64,000 bases of DNA, taken from assembly GCA_052103955.1 (NCBI GenBank), contig JBQELO010000014.1, forward strand, positions 40,976 through 104,975, read 5' to 3'. Positions 18,764-26,751 of this stretch are shown piece after piece; positions within the stretch are counted from its first letter, which is position 1; each line of letters begins with the position of its first letter. Both the position numbers and the translations under genes were made by a program. The DNA comes from Paenalcaligenes sp052103955 (lineage in GTDB: Bacteria; Pseudomonadota; Gammaproteobacteria; Burkholderiales; Burkholderiaceae_B). Below the pieces are notes generated by a model that was not told where the DNA came from, ran no database searches, and saw only the letters and a list, made by a program, of their open reading frames with translations.

Positions 18764-18819
18764 ACGCTGTGCTCGCTTATACGCCTGTAGTTAGTGGGGT
18801 TATAGTGCGAGCGCAGCGT
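18764..18819. repeat. Long imperfect inverted repeat after dxs
   Basis: ACGCTGTGCTCGC (18764-18776) is matched by GCGAGCGCAGCGT (18807-18819), twelve of thirteen bases pairing around a 30-base loop. It starts 10 bases past the dxs stop. There is no T-run behind it, so it is not a classical intrinsic terminator; it could be a 3'-end stabilising structure or a protein site. Confidence 0.5.
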
Positions 18820-18890
18820 GTATCTATTTCATAATTAAAGCATTACGATTTTCTCAGTTATGTCCAGGTGGGCATATTTGGACAATTATC

Positions 18891-19706
18891 ATGACGAGTA
18901 CTACTAAAACGGCTGGAATAATGCCGGACGTGCAAAGCAGTGTGGATACCCGCCACGTTGCAATTCAGAAGGTTGGCGTACGTGGTGTGCGTTATCCGCT
19001 TTTCGTTCAGTTGGCCAGCGATGCTGCGCCTACTGTGGGCGAGTGGGAATTAACCGTAGCATTGCCTCCTGAAGAAAAAGGCACGCACATGTCCCGCTTC
19101 ATGGAGTTGCTGGAAAAATATAGACAAACTCCCATCACGCCTACGTTGTACTGTCAGATCGCCGCTGAAATGCTGGATCTACTGAAAGCCGAGGCAGGCG
19201 AGATTACCGTTTCCTTCCCGTACTTTATTAACAAAGCAGCGCCTGTATCAGGTGTGCAAAGTTTGTTGGATTACGAGTTGGGTTGGTCTGCTAATGCTGT
19301 TCGCACTGAAGATGGCGAGGTAGACGTAGAGTTTGAGTTGAGCGTGTTGGTGCCAGTGACTAGCTTGTGCCCATGTTCTAAAGCGATCTCTAAGTACGGC
19401 GCGCATAACCAACGCTCTCACGTTACCGTGAATTTGATGTTGGATGATCCAGCCGCTGTAGACGTGAATGCCTTGATTCAACAAGTAGAAGAGCAGGCAT
19501 CTTGCCAGCTATGGGGCTTGTTGAAACGTACGGACGAAAAATACGTGACAGAGCAAGCTTACGAAAACCCCAAATTTGTAGAAGATTTGGTGCGTGATGT
19601 GGCTGTGTTAGTGCGCGATATGCCGTCTGTGCTGAATTACCGCATCGAAGCGGAAAACTTTGAGTCCATCCATAACCACTCGGCTTACGCTGTGGTGGAA
19701 GGTTAA
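18891..19706 (+). CDS. folE2: GTP cyclohydrolase FolE2 (type IB)
   Basis: FolE2 converts GTP to 7,8-dihydroneopterin triphosphate, the entry to folate and queuosine precursors, and can replace zinc-dependent FolE. The family regions are present: PDVQSSVDTRHVAIQKVGVRG near the N-terminus, the metal-Cys segment SLCPCSKAISKYGAHNQRS (about residues 160-178) and the C-terminal NFESIHNHSAYA. Length 271 aa. The exact start is uncertain: a second in-frame ATG nine codons on would also leave the conserved region intact. I see no Zur-type palindrome upstream, so zinc-starvation control, known for folE2 elsewhere, is not supported here. Confidence 0.94.
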   Translation: MTSTTKTAGIMPDVQSSVDTRHVAIQKVGVRGVRYPLFVQLASDAAPTVGEWELTVALPPEEKGTHMSRFMELLEKYRQTPITPTLYCQIAAEMLDLLKAEAGEITVSFPYFINKAAPVSGVQSLLDYELGWSANAVRTEDGEVDVEFELSVLVPVTSLCPCSKAISKYGAHNQRSHVTVNLMLDDPAAVDVNALIQQVEEQASCQLWGLLKRTDEKYVTEQAYENPKFVEDLVRDVAVLVRDMPSVLNYRIEAENFESIHNHSAYAVVEG

Positions 19707-19724
19707 CGCGATTCAAGTTTATGC

Positions 19725-19754
19725 GTGATTGGGCTTGTGCGTGAGCCCAATCAC
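19725..19754. repeat. Hairpin between folE2 and rpsF
   Basis: The perfect 11-bp stem GTGATTGGGCT/AGCCCAATCAC has an 8-base loop, 19 bases past the folE2 stop. No T-run follows. The putative rpsF -35 lies in its loop, so terminator and promoter functions may be superposed. Confidence 0.55.
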
Positions 19755-19764
19755 AAGGTAGAAT
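19735..19764 (+). promoter_or_regulatory. Candidate promoter for rpsF operon
   Basis: TTGTGC (19735-19740), an 18-base spacer and TAGAAT (19759-19764) form a plausible sigma-70 promoter upstream of rpsF. It is assigned by eye only. Confidence 0.35.
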
Positions 19765-19776
19765 ACTTGGTTTCTT

Positions 19777-19827
19777 GCTCACCCGGTTGTATGGGGTGGG
19801 CTGTCGTGTCTGAAAACGTTTTTTCAG
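19777..19827 (+). promoter_or_regulatory. Structured rpsF leader (possible S6:S18 autoregulatory element)
   Basis: Two hairpins follow the candidate promoter. GCTCACCC (19777-19784) pairs with GGGTGGGC (19794-19801), one wobble, with CCG at the loop edge. CTGAAAA (19810-19816) pairs with TTTTCAG (19821-19827). AAGGAG at 19839-19844 then leads to the rpsF ATG. rpsF leaders in many bacteria bind the S6:S18 complex through a CCG-bearing hairpin; whether this is that element is inference. Confidence 0.3.
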
Positions 19828-19851
19828 GCGATATCCACAAGGAGTTGTTTC

Positions 19852-20262
19852 ATGCGTCACTACGAAGTAGTGTTTATTGTGCACCCCGACCAAAGCGAGC
19901 AAGTGCCCGCCATGGTTGAGCGCTATCAGGCGATCATCACTTCTGAAGGCGGTAAAATCCACCGTCACGAAGACTGGGGTCGTCGCCAATTGGCTTACCC
20001 TATCCAAAAACTGGTTAAGGCTCACTACGTTTGCCTGAACATCGAAATTGGCCAGAGCACTTTGGACGAACTAGAGCACTCGTTCCGTTACAACGATGCC
20101 ATCCTGCGTTACTTGGTCGCTAAGACTGATGCTGCTCCTGAAGGCGCGTCCGTCATGATGAAGTCCGTTGAGCGTGAAGACAGCCGTCGTGCTAGCGCCG
20201 ACAGCCAAGCTGACGACGAGGACGAAGTTGACGAGCAGGACGAAGAAGTCTCCGAGTCCTAA
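19852..20262 (+). CDS. rpsF: 30S ribosomal protein S6
   Basis: S6 binds the central domain of 16S rRNA together with S18. The 136-aa protein begins MRHYEVVFIVHPDQSEQVP, contains the DWGRRQLAYPI motif and YVCLNIE strand, and ends in an acidic Asp/Glu-rich tail like the tail of E. coli S6 that can be polyglutamylated. It is first in the rpsF-priB-rpsR-rplI operon and has a strong Shine-Dalgarno (AAGGAG) 7 bases before the ATG. Confidence 0.98.
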   Translation: MRHYEVVFIVHPDQSEQVPAMVERYQAIITSEGGKIHRHEDWGRRQLAYPIQKLVKAHYVCLNIEIGQSTLDELEHSFRYNDAILRYLVAKTDAAPEGASVMMKSVEREDSRRASADSQADDEDEVDEQDEEVSES

Positions 20263-20281
20263 TTAGGTTCCAACAGCGTAC

Positions 20282-20599
20282 GTGAATCATCTGACATTTA
20301 CGGCTGTTGTTGCTACCCCAGGGGAGTTACGTTACACCCCAGCGGGATTGCCAGCCATAGAGCTGACACTGCAACACCAGTCAGAAGTAATAGAAGCTGG
20401 CCTTAAACGCCGCCTCGATTTTCAGGTTGATGCCGTGGCGCTTGGTGATACAGCCTTGTTGTTAGTCAATGTGCCTCTAGGGGCAACATTAGATATCACT
20501 GGTTTTATCGCCCCGTTGCGTAAAGCGTCGGTACGAATGATTGTGCACATACAAGAAGTACAGATTCGTTATCCAGGCAGTGCAACGGTTGTTGTGTAA
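20282..20599 (+). CDS. priB: Primosomal replication protein N (PriB)
   Basis: PriB is a short OB-fold single-strand-binding protein that links PriA to DnaT/DnaC in restart of stalled forks. The frame begins with GTG at 20282, 19 bases after rpsF, and gives 105 aa, the family size. SSB-like features are seen: an N-terminal beta strand NHLTFTAVVATPGELRYTPAG and a later strand DITGFIAPLRKASVRMIVHI. The invariant position between rpsF and rpsR in beta- and gammaproteobacteria supports the call more strongly than sequence similarity alone. Confidence 0.9.
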   Translation: MNHLTFTAVVATPGELRYTPAGLPAIELTLQHQSEVIEAGLKRRLDFQVDAVALGDTALLLVNVPLGATLDITGFIAPLRKASVRMIVHIQEVQIRYPGSATVVV

Positions 20600-20666
20600 G
20601 TCAAGGTGCGGGTTGTACTGCACGAAATAAATTTCCGGCTAACCCGGAACAATACAGAGGTATATT

Positions 20667-20945
20667 ATGGCTTTTGGTCGTAAAGGCGGCAAAGATAAAC
20701 GCCGCAGATTTGGTCAGCAGAACCCATTGTTCAAACGTCGCAAGTTCTGCCGCTTCACTGTAGCTGAAGTTAAAGAAATCGATTACAAAGATTTGGACAC
20801 ACTGCGTGATTTCATCCAAGAAAACGGCAAGATCATTCCTGCACGTTTGACTGGTACTAAGGCTCATTATCAGCGTCAGCTTGACACCGCTATTAAGCGT
20901 GCTCGCTTCTTGGCGTTGTTGCCATACACCGATAATCACAAATAA
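20667..20945 (+). CDS. rpsR: 30S ribosomal protein S18
   Basis: S18 pairs with S6 on the 30S platform. The 92-aa protein has a very basic N-terminus and the conserved segments CRFTVAEVKEIDYKDLDTL, RDFIQENGKIIPARLTGT and AHYQRQLDTAIKRARFLALLPY. The last is the RNA-binding signature. AGAGG precedes the ATG. It lies 67 bases after priB and 15 bases before rplI. Confidence 0.98.
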   Translation: MAFGRKGGKDKRRRFGQQNPLFKRRKFCRFTVAEVKEIDYKDLDTLRDFIQENGKIIPARLTGTKAHYQRQLDTAIKRARFLALLPYTDNHK

Positions 20946-20960
20946 TTCGGGAGCTAAGTC

Positions 20961-21416
20961 ATGCAAGTTATTCTGCTAGAAAAAGTTGTTAATTTGGGCG
21001 ATTTGGGCGAAGTAGTGCGCGTGCGCAATGGTTACGCTCGTAACTTCCTGCTGCCCCGCAAAATGGCCCGTCGTGCTACTGACAGTGCTATCCAAGAATT
21101 CGAAGCACGTCGTGCTGAATTGGAAAAAGCACAAGCCGACCGTTTGTCCGCTGCTCAAACAGTGGGCGCTAAACTGGCTGAGCACAGTGTAAAACTGGTT
21201 CAAAAAGCTGGCGTTGATGGTCGTTTGTTCGGTTCCGTGACAAACATGGACATCGCTGGTGCTCTGGTTGCTTCTGGCTTCACAGACATCGTGCGCTCGC
21301 AAATCCGTTTGGCTGATGGCCCATTGAAAGCAATTGGTGAGTACACCGTTGCAGTGGTTCTGCACCCAGACGTGATTGTTGATTTGGCCGTTATCGTTGA
21401 AGGCGATATCGACTAA
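20961..21416 (+). CDS. rplI: 50S ribosomal protein L9
   Basis: L9 binds 23S rRNA domain V at the base of the L1 stalk. The 151-aa protein has the N-terminal signature MQVILLEKVVNLGDLGEVVRV with GYARNFLLPRKMA, a long connecting helix (about residues 40-75) and a C-terminal RNA-binding domain with GRLFGSVT. It closes the rpsF operon, followed by a strong terminator. Confidence 0.98.
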   Translation: MQVILLEKVVNLGDLGEVVRVRNGYARNFLLPRKMARRATDSAIQEFEARRAELEKAQADRLSAAQTVGAKLAEHSVKLVQKAGVDGRLFGSVTNMDIAGALVASGFTDIVRSQIRLADGPLKAIGEYTVAVVLHPDVIVDLAVIVEGDID

Positions 21417-21462
21417 TCAGCACGCGAACATGGTACATTTTATATTGGTGTACCACGTGTGA

Positions 21463-21490
21463 AAAAAGCCGGCACCTCGCCGGCTTTTTC
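21463..21490 (+). terminator. Rho-independent terminator after rplI
   Basis: AAAAAGCCGGC/GCCGGCTTTTT with a 5-base loop is followed by more T. It lies 25 bases before the dnaB start, so dnaB needs a promoter very near or depends on read-through. Confidence 0.88.
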
Positions 21491-21514
21491 TTTTGCTTTT
21501 CATGGGGTTTAGCG

Positions 21515-22909
21515 TTGGCTGAAGATATTTCTAATACGGATACTAAACTGGATTATTTGCGTGTTCCGCCGCATTCCATCGAGGCCGAGCAATCGGTGTT
21601 GGGTGGCTTATTGCTGGATAATGCAGCGTGGGACCGTATCGCTGATATTGTGGTAGATGAAGACTTTTATCGCTTCGATCACCGCATTATTTGGCAGCAT
21701 ATTACACGCCTAATCGGGTTGGCGCGTCCGGCCGACGTGGTGACGGTATACGAATCGTTATCCACAGCAGGAAAAGCAGAAGAAGTAGGTGGGCTGCAGT
21801 ATTTAAACGCGTTGGCGCATAACACGCCATCTGCCGCGAATATTAGGCGCTATGCCGAGATTGTGCGCGAACGTTCCATGCTGCGTAAGCTGGTGACGGT
21901 AGCCGACGAAATCTCGTCGGCAGCTTTTAACCCGCAAGGTAAAGAGGCGCGCCAGATTTTGGATGACGCAGAGTCTCGCGTGTTCCAAATTGCCCAAGAA
22001 GGTTCCAGAGGGAGCGCGGGTTTTCTGGAGATTCAGCCGCTATTGACCCAAGTGGTTGAACGTATAGACGAGCTCTATCACCGTGAAGGTGATTCTGAGA
22101 TCACCGGTATTCCTACGGGTTTTGTAGACTTGGATCGCATGACCTCGGGTTTGCAAGCGGGTGACTTGGTGATTGTGGCGGGGCGTCCGTCCATGGGTAA
22201 AACCTCGTTGTCCATGAACATTGGTGAGCACGTAGCTATTGAGCAAGGCTTGCCCGTCGCGGTGTTCTCTATGGAGATGGGGGCCGTGCAGTTGGCTATG
22301 CGTATGGTGGGTTCGGTGGGCTTGCTAGACCAACACCGTATGCGTACGGGTAAGTTGGTGGCAGAAGACTGGCCTAAGCTCACGCACGCTGTACAGAAAG
22401 TACAAGAAGCGCAGATTTATATTGATGAAACCCCCGGTTTATCGGGGATGGAAGTGCGCGCCAGAGCACGTCGTTTAGCCAGACAATGTGGAAAGCTGGG
22501 CTTAATCATTATCGATTACTTGCAGTTGATGTCAGGTAATTCGGGTAGTGAAAACCGTGCAACCGAGATTTCCGAAATCAGTCGATCCCTTAAGGGCTTG
22601 GCTAAAGAACTGGATTGTCCGCTGATTGCTTTGTCGCAGTTAAACCGTAGTTTGGAGCAACGTCCAAACAAACGTCCGGTGATGAGTGACTTGCGTGAGT
22701 CAGGCGCTATTGAGCAGGATGCTGACTTGATTCTATTTATTTACCGTGACGAGGTATATAACCCCGACTCACCCGATAAAGGTACTGCTGAGCTGATTAT
22801 TGGTAAGCAGCGTAATGGCCCTATTGGCACAGTTCGTGTGGCCTTTCAGGGTGCCAGTACGCGCTTTCTTAACTACACCAGCGGTAACGCCTACGTCGAT
22901 AACGAATAA
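21515..22909 (+). CDS. dnaB: Replicative DNA helicase DnaB
   Basis: DnaB is the hexameric 5'-3' helicase of the replication fork. The 464-aa protein has the N-terminal domain (PPHSIEAEQSVLGGLLLDN), a linker and a RecA-like ATPase domain with Walker A GRPSMGKTS, Walker B LIIIDYLQLM and the GAIEQDADLILFIYRDE motif. The best start is the TTG at 21515 with GGGG 7 bases upstream; no ATG or GTG is in frame nearby, and the following residues match the usual family N-terminus. It is convergent with pdxA, with only 3 bases between the stops. No intein is present. Confidence 0.97.
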   Translation: MAEDISNTDTKLDYLRVPPHSIEAEQSVLGGLLLDNAAWDRIADIVVDEDFYRFDHRIIWQHITRLIGLARPADVVTVYESLSTAGKAEEVGGLQYLNALAHNTPSAANIRRYAEIVRERSMLRKLVTVADEISSAAFNPQGKEARQILDDAESRVFQIAQEGSRGSAGFLEIQPLLTQVVERIDELYHREGDSEITGIPTGFVDLDRMTSGLQAGDLVIVAGRPSMGKTSLSMNIGEHVAIEQGLPVAVFSMEMGAVQLAMRMVGSVGLLDQHRMRTGKLVAEDWPKLTHAVQKVQEAQIYIDETPGLSGMEVRARARRLARQCGKLGLIIIDYLQLMSGNSGSENRATEISEISRSLKGLAKELDCPLIALSQLNRSLEQRPNKRPVMSDLRESGAIEQDADLILFIYRDEVYNPDSPDKGTAELIIGKQRNGPIGTVRVAFQGASTRFLNYTSGNAYVDNE

Positions 22910-22912
22910 GGT

Positions 22913-23917
22913 TTACAGAGGTGCTGCGCTCATGCGCAGTGCCATGTCAAACGCTTCACGCAAGGATGAGGGGTCAGCGATCCCTTTTCCTGCAATATCA
23001 AAAGCCGTGCCGTGGTCTACGCTGGTACGCACAAAGGGTAGTCCTACGGTGACGTTTACCCCTTCATCCACACCCAAGTATTTCACTGGGATCAGCCCCT
23101 GATCGTGGTACTGGGCAACCACAATATCAAACTCCCCTTTTCGAGCACGCATGAAAATGGTGTCGCCTGGCCATGGGCCACTGGCTTGTATGCCCTCAGC
23201 GCAAGCGGCTTGTATGGCAGGGGTAATAACCTGTTGTTCTTCTAGGCCAAACTTACCATCTTCACCTGCGTGTGGGTTGAGGCCTGCCACGGCAACGCGG
23301 GGGGCTGCAATACCTGCTTGTTTACAGGCAAGGTGGGCTAAGCGTATGGCGCGTAATTCTGCATCAAAAGTGATGTGACGGGGCACGTCTGCTAAGGCCA
23401 TGTGTATAGTGACTAGCAGTACACGTAGCTCATGATTAGCTAGCATCATGGCAAAGTCGTGAGTTTGTGAGCGTTCGGCCAAAATTTCTGTGTGCCCGGG
23501 GGCATCAATACCACCTGCTTGCATGGCTTTTTTATGCAAAGGGGCCGTCACAATACCGCGTATGAGTCCGGCTTGCGCATCATCGATGGCATGGCACAGG
23601 TACTCGTAAGCACCACGACCGGCTTGTGCATTGATTTCACCAAAAGGTAAATCAGCAGGCAGAGCTTGCCAGCGGTTACGCACCACAATGGTGTCTGCGG
23701 GCGGAGGGCTATTGTCGGGTAGGGTATGTGCCTCTACGACGGAGATTTTCTGCTCTAGTCCTAACACCTTGGCGGCGCGCCTCAGTATGCCAGCATCACC
23801 ATACACCACCACAGGGTGGGAAAGACCTTGGTGAATTAAGGACACTATAAGTTCAGGGCCTATGCCTGCGGCATCACCCATCGTGATACCCAAAGGAAGG
23901 GAGCTAACGGCTGTCAT
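22913..23917 (-). CDS. pdxA: 4-hydroxythreonine-4-phosphate dehydrogenase
   Basis: PdxA oxidises 4-phosphohydroxy-L-threonine in the DXP-dependent route to pyridoxal phosphate, a route that uses the product of dxs (16.9 kb). The 334-aa protein has LGITMGDAAGIGPELIV at the N-terminus, DAPGHTEILAE, the NPHAGEDGKFGLEE metal/substrate segment and AQYHDQGLIPVKYLG. It is transcribed on the minus strand behind the phoH terminator. Confidence 0.96.
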   Translation of the reverse strand: MTAVSSLPLGITMGDAAGIGPELIVSLIHQGLSHPVVVYGDAGILRRAAKVLGLEQKISVVEAHTLPDNSPPPADTIVVRNRWQALPADLPFGEINAQAGRGAYEYLCHAIDDAQAGLIRGIVTAPLHKKAMQAGGIDAPGHTEILAERSQTHDFAMMLANHELRVLLVTIHMALADVPRHITFDAELRAIRLAHLACKQAGIAAPRVAVAGLNPHAGEDGKFGLEEQQVITPAIQAACAEGIQASGPWPGDTIFMRARKGEFDIVVAQYHDQGLIPVKYLGVDEGVNVTVGLPFVRTSVDHGTAFDIAGKGIADPSSLREAFDMALRMSAAPL

Positions 23918-23925
23918 AATGCAAA

Positions 23926-23956
23926 AAACAAAAAAGCCCCGGCGAAATGCCGGGGC
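23926..23956 (-). terminator. Rho-independent terminator after phoH
   Basis: The 8-bp GC-rich stem GCCCCGGC/GCCGGGGC with a 5-base loop is followed by T-runs on the minus strand. It separates the phoH operon from pdxA. Confidence 0.85.
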
Positions 23957-23968
23957 GGGGTTGGACGA

Positions 23969-25645
23969 TTACAGAGCGTCGTTGGCGTAATCTGCCAATC
24001 GGGAACGCTCACCTCGTTGCAAGGTGATATGGCCAGCATGTGGCCACCCCATAAAGCGGTCTACCACGTAGGTTAAGCCAGAGCTACCTTCGGTTAGATA
24101 AGGGGTGTCAATCTGCGAGAGGTTACCCAGGCAGATGATTTTGGTACCAGGGCCCGCACGGGTCACCAGCGTTTTCATCTGTTTGGGGGTTAGGTTTTGT
24201 GCTTCATCAATAATGAGTAGTTTATTGAGGAAGGTACGGCCACGCATAAAGCTCATGGATTTGATCTGAATCTTAGATCTGATCACCTCCATCGTGCTGC
24301 TGCGGCTGTTTTCCGTCGATGTGTTATTTGACCCGCCTTTGCTGTTAGGGCCTAGATGTAGCACTTCTAGGTTGTCTTCCAGCGCCCCCATCCACGGTGC
24401 CATTTTCTCTTCTTCAGTACCCGGCAGGAAACCGATGTCATCACCTACAGGTACGGTGGCACGCGTAATAATGATGTCGCTATACAGGCGCGTTTCCAGC
24501 GTTTGTGTCAGAGCAGTAGCCAAGGCTAACAAGGTTTTACCTGTGCCTGCAGGCCCCAGCAGTGAGACAAAATCACAGTCTGGGTTCATGAGCAGGTTTA
24601 AGGCAAAATTTTGTTCACGATTACGTGCGGTAATGCCCCACACGTTATTTTTGTGATGGCTGTAATCACGAATGGTTGCCAACACGGCTGTGCTAGCGGC
24701 AACTTCTTTTACTTGTGCATACAGAGGTTGTTCACCCTCGGTATAGACGAACTCATTCACATGCAGTTGATTGCAAATGGGGCCGTGTATGCGGTAGTAG
24801 GTGGCGCCGGCTTGCTGCCAAGACTCAAGCTTCTTACCGTGTTTACGCCAGAAGTCGTCAGGCAGGGCGCGAGCACCCTCATACAACAAGTCGGAATCAT
24901 CCAGAACTTGGTCGTGCAAGTAATCTTCCGCCAGCAAGCCTAGGGACTTGGCTTTCAGGCGCATGTTGATGTCTTTAGACACCATCACCACATCTTTATC
25001 GGTAATGGTTTTTTTCAACGCGCTGACAACACTTAAAATAAGGTTGTCCGCTTTGCCTAGTGGCAGCTTAACGTTTAAGTCGGCATCCAGTGCTTCGGTT
25101 TGGAAAAACAGCAGCCCTTTGGCTTCGATATTTCCCAGTGCGTTCAGCGGTAAACCGTGATCCAGCGTATTGTCACCCACTAAACCATCGAGGTTGCGGC
25201 TGACTTGGCGTGCATTACGAGCAACTTCAGACATCCCTTTTTTCTGATGATCTAGCTCTTCTAAGACCATCATAGGTAGGTAGATGTCGTGTTCTTCAAA
25301 CTTGAACAGCGAATTCGAATCATGCAGCAGTACGTTGGTGTCTAGCACAAACAATTTGTGTGACTGATTACGTTTGCTGCTACGAATGGGTTTTTTGGTC
25401 GTGTTAGGCGGTGTGCTGCGACGTTCAGTGCGCTTCGCCGGTGCAGGGGTTACGGCTTTTACCTCGGCTGTCGCAACAGCTGGAGGAGGGGAAACCGGTA
25501 CTGAAGGGGCGGCCACTGACGCTGGTTTGGGGGCTGGTGCTGCTTTTTTAGCGGCACTAGCTGTTTTTTTACTAGAGTTGGTGGCTCGGACGCTTTGTGC
25601 ATCCAGAGTACTACCAAGGCGTTTGGGCAGCGGAGGTAGAGGCAT
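23969..25645 (-). CDS. PIN domain / PhoH-like ATPase fusion protein
   Basis: PhoH2-type proteins join a PIN ribonuclease domain to a PhoH RNA-helicase-like ATPase. I start it at the ATG at 25645, which has AGGAG 10 bases upstream and does not run into bcp; the longer frame from 25762 overlaps bcp and has no family match. The 558-aa protein has a low-complexity Ala/Pro/Lys stretch (about 20-90), a PIN domain with LDTNVLLHDS (Asp 102) and MVLEELDHQKKG, then the PhoH domain with Walker A GPAGTGKT (364-371) and Walker B LLIIDEAQNLTP. It is the last gene of the Mth938-bcp-phoH unit. The RNA target is unknown. Confidence 0.92.
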   Translation of the reverse strand: MPLPPLPKRLGSTLDAQSVRATNSSKKTASAAKKAAPAPKPASVAAPSVPVSPPPAVATAEVKAVTPAPAKRTERRSTPPNTTKKPIRSSKRNQSHKLFVLDTNVLLHDSNSLFKFEEHDIYLPMMVLEELDHQKKGMSEVARNARQVSRNLDGLVGDNTLDHGLPLNALGNIEAKGLLFFQTEALDADLNVKLPLGKADNLILSVVSALKKTITDKDVVMVSKDINMRLKAKSLGLLAEDYLHDQVLDDSDLLYEGARALPDDFWRKHGKKLESWQQAGATYYRIHGPICNQLHVNEFVYTEGEQPLYAQVKEVAASTAVLATIRDYSHHKNNVWGITARNREQNFALNLLMNPDCDFVSLLGPAGTGKTLLALATALTQTLETRLYSDIIITRATVPVGDDIGFLPGTEEEKMAPWMGALEDNLEVLHLGPNSKGGSNNTSTENSRSSTMEVIRSKIQIKSMSFMRGRTFLNKLLIIDEAQNLTPKQMKTLVTRAGPGTKIICLGNLSQIDTPYLTEGSSGLTYVVDRFMGWPHAGHITLQRGERSRLADYANDAL

Positions 25646-25698
25646 GTATTCAGTGCTCCTGACTGAGTTAGTCCGTAAATAGTGTGAACGGCTTAGGA

Positions 25699-26163
25699 CT
25701 AAAGTTGTTGGACGGCTTCCAGTACATTTTGAACATGGCCGGGGACGCGCAGCCCACGCCATTCCTGTACCAGTTTACCTTCGGCATTCACTAAAAAAGT
25801 ACTGCGTTCAATACCACGTACCTGTTTACCGTACATGTTTTTCATTTTCATGACAGCAAATAATTCACACAGTGTTTCATCGGGGTCACTGATTAATGCA
25901 AAAGGTAGTGATTGCTTCTCGATGAAACGTTGATGCGAACTCATGCTGTCGCGAGAGACACCAATAATGCGTACACCCTGTTTTTCAAAGTCAGCAATAC
26001 TATCTCTAAAGCCTTGTGCTTCAGTTGTACAACCGGGGGTGTTGTCGCGTGGGTAAAAGTACAGCACATAGGCGTGTCCTTTCAGCGAATCTGCAGAAAT
26101 GGTGCCTTGTGTGCTTTCAGCGCTAAAAGCGGGAATGGGTTGGCCAACAGCCAAGGTAGTCAT
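25699..26163 (-). CDS. bcp: Thiol peroxidase of the BCP/PrxQ family
   Basis: BCP reduces hydrogen and organic peroxides with thioredoxin. The 154-aa protein has the peroxidatic Cys in FYPRDNTPGCTTEAQGFRD and the SRDS segment. The resolving Cys found five residues on in E. coli Bcp is replaced by Gln here, so it is either a 1-Cys enzyme or uses a Cys elsewhere, such as the one in ETLCELF. It lies between the Mth938-like gene (9 bases upstream) and the PIN-PhoH gene (53 bases downstream). Confidence 0.94.
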   Translation of the reverse strand: MTTLAVGQPIPAFSAESTQGTISADSLKGHAYVLYFYPRDNTPGCTTEAQGFRDSIADFEKQGVRIIGVSRDSMSSHQRFIEKQSLPFALISDPDETLCELFAVMKMKNMYGKQVRGIERSTFLVNAEGKLVQEWRGLRVPGHVQNVLEAVQQL

Positions 26164-26172
26164 AGGTGCTCC

Positions 26173-26604
26173 TTAGAGTAGTAAGGCGGCCACAACCCTG
26201 CGGCCTTCAGACATTAAAATGTTGTAGGTGCGTGCGGCAGCGGAAGTATCCATAACTTCCACGCCTATGCGCAAGCGCAGCAACTCTACAGTAAGGGAAG
26301 GGTGCAGCATTTGCTGGCGCAGACCAGTGCCCACCAGCAGTACCTCGGGGGCATCATCGGGTAAGGCTGGCTGAGCGCCATCCAAGAAAGCCATAGGGTC
26401 TTGCTTAATGTTATCAAGGCCAGCCAACATGCGCAGTGTGTCCGGCGTGATTTCGCTGACCGATGTTATGGACAACGGTTGTACAGTGCCTTCAGGCATA
26501 AACCAGATGCTTTGGTGGTGTTTTTCGCGGTTGATTTCCACGTAATCATCGCCATAAGCAGTAATCGTATTTAGGTGAGGATTGTTTTCTTTTTGCAATA
26601 GCAC
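26173..26604 (-). CDS. Mth938-like (DUF498) domain protein
   Basis: This is a small protein of the Mth938/Xcc1710 family, whose bacterial members are of unknown function. The GTG at 26604 is preferred because GGAG lies 7 bases upstream; an ATG 10 codons earlier has no such site. The resulting 143 aa contain the family core: PEVLLVGTGLRQQMLHPSLT followed by GVEVMDTSAAARTYNIL and a closing EGRRVVAALLL. It is the promoter-proximal gene of the minus-strand unit with bcp and phoH. In other proteobacteria the same domain sits near secretion or assembly genes, which does not apply here. Confidence 0.8.
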   Translation of the reverse strand: MLLQKENNPHLNTITAYGDDYVEINREKHHQSIWFMPEGTVQPLSITSVSEITPDTLRMLAGLDNIKQDPMAFLDGAQPALPDDAPEVLLVGTGLRQQMLHPSLTVELLRLRIGVEVMDTSAAARTYNILMSEGRRVVAALLL

Positions 26605-26751
26605 GGCGCATCTCCAGAGAACAATTATGATCATAGCGCAAACTAGGGTGTTGCCAATATTTTGCAGATGTTTTCCTCTTTGCCAACGATAGATTAAACT
26701 TGTTGGTTTAGTAGTAATCCTTTATGGCTTTTGTTGATCTCAAGGACGATC

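Noticed and set aside
25645..25762. N-terminal extension of the PIN-PhoH protein
   Set aside because: The extra 39 residues overlap bcp and lack family similarity, while the ATG at 25645 has AGGAG upstream.
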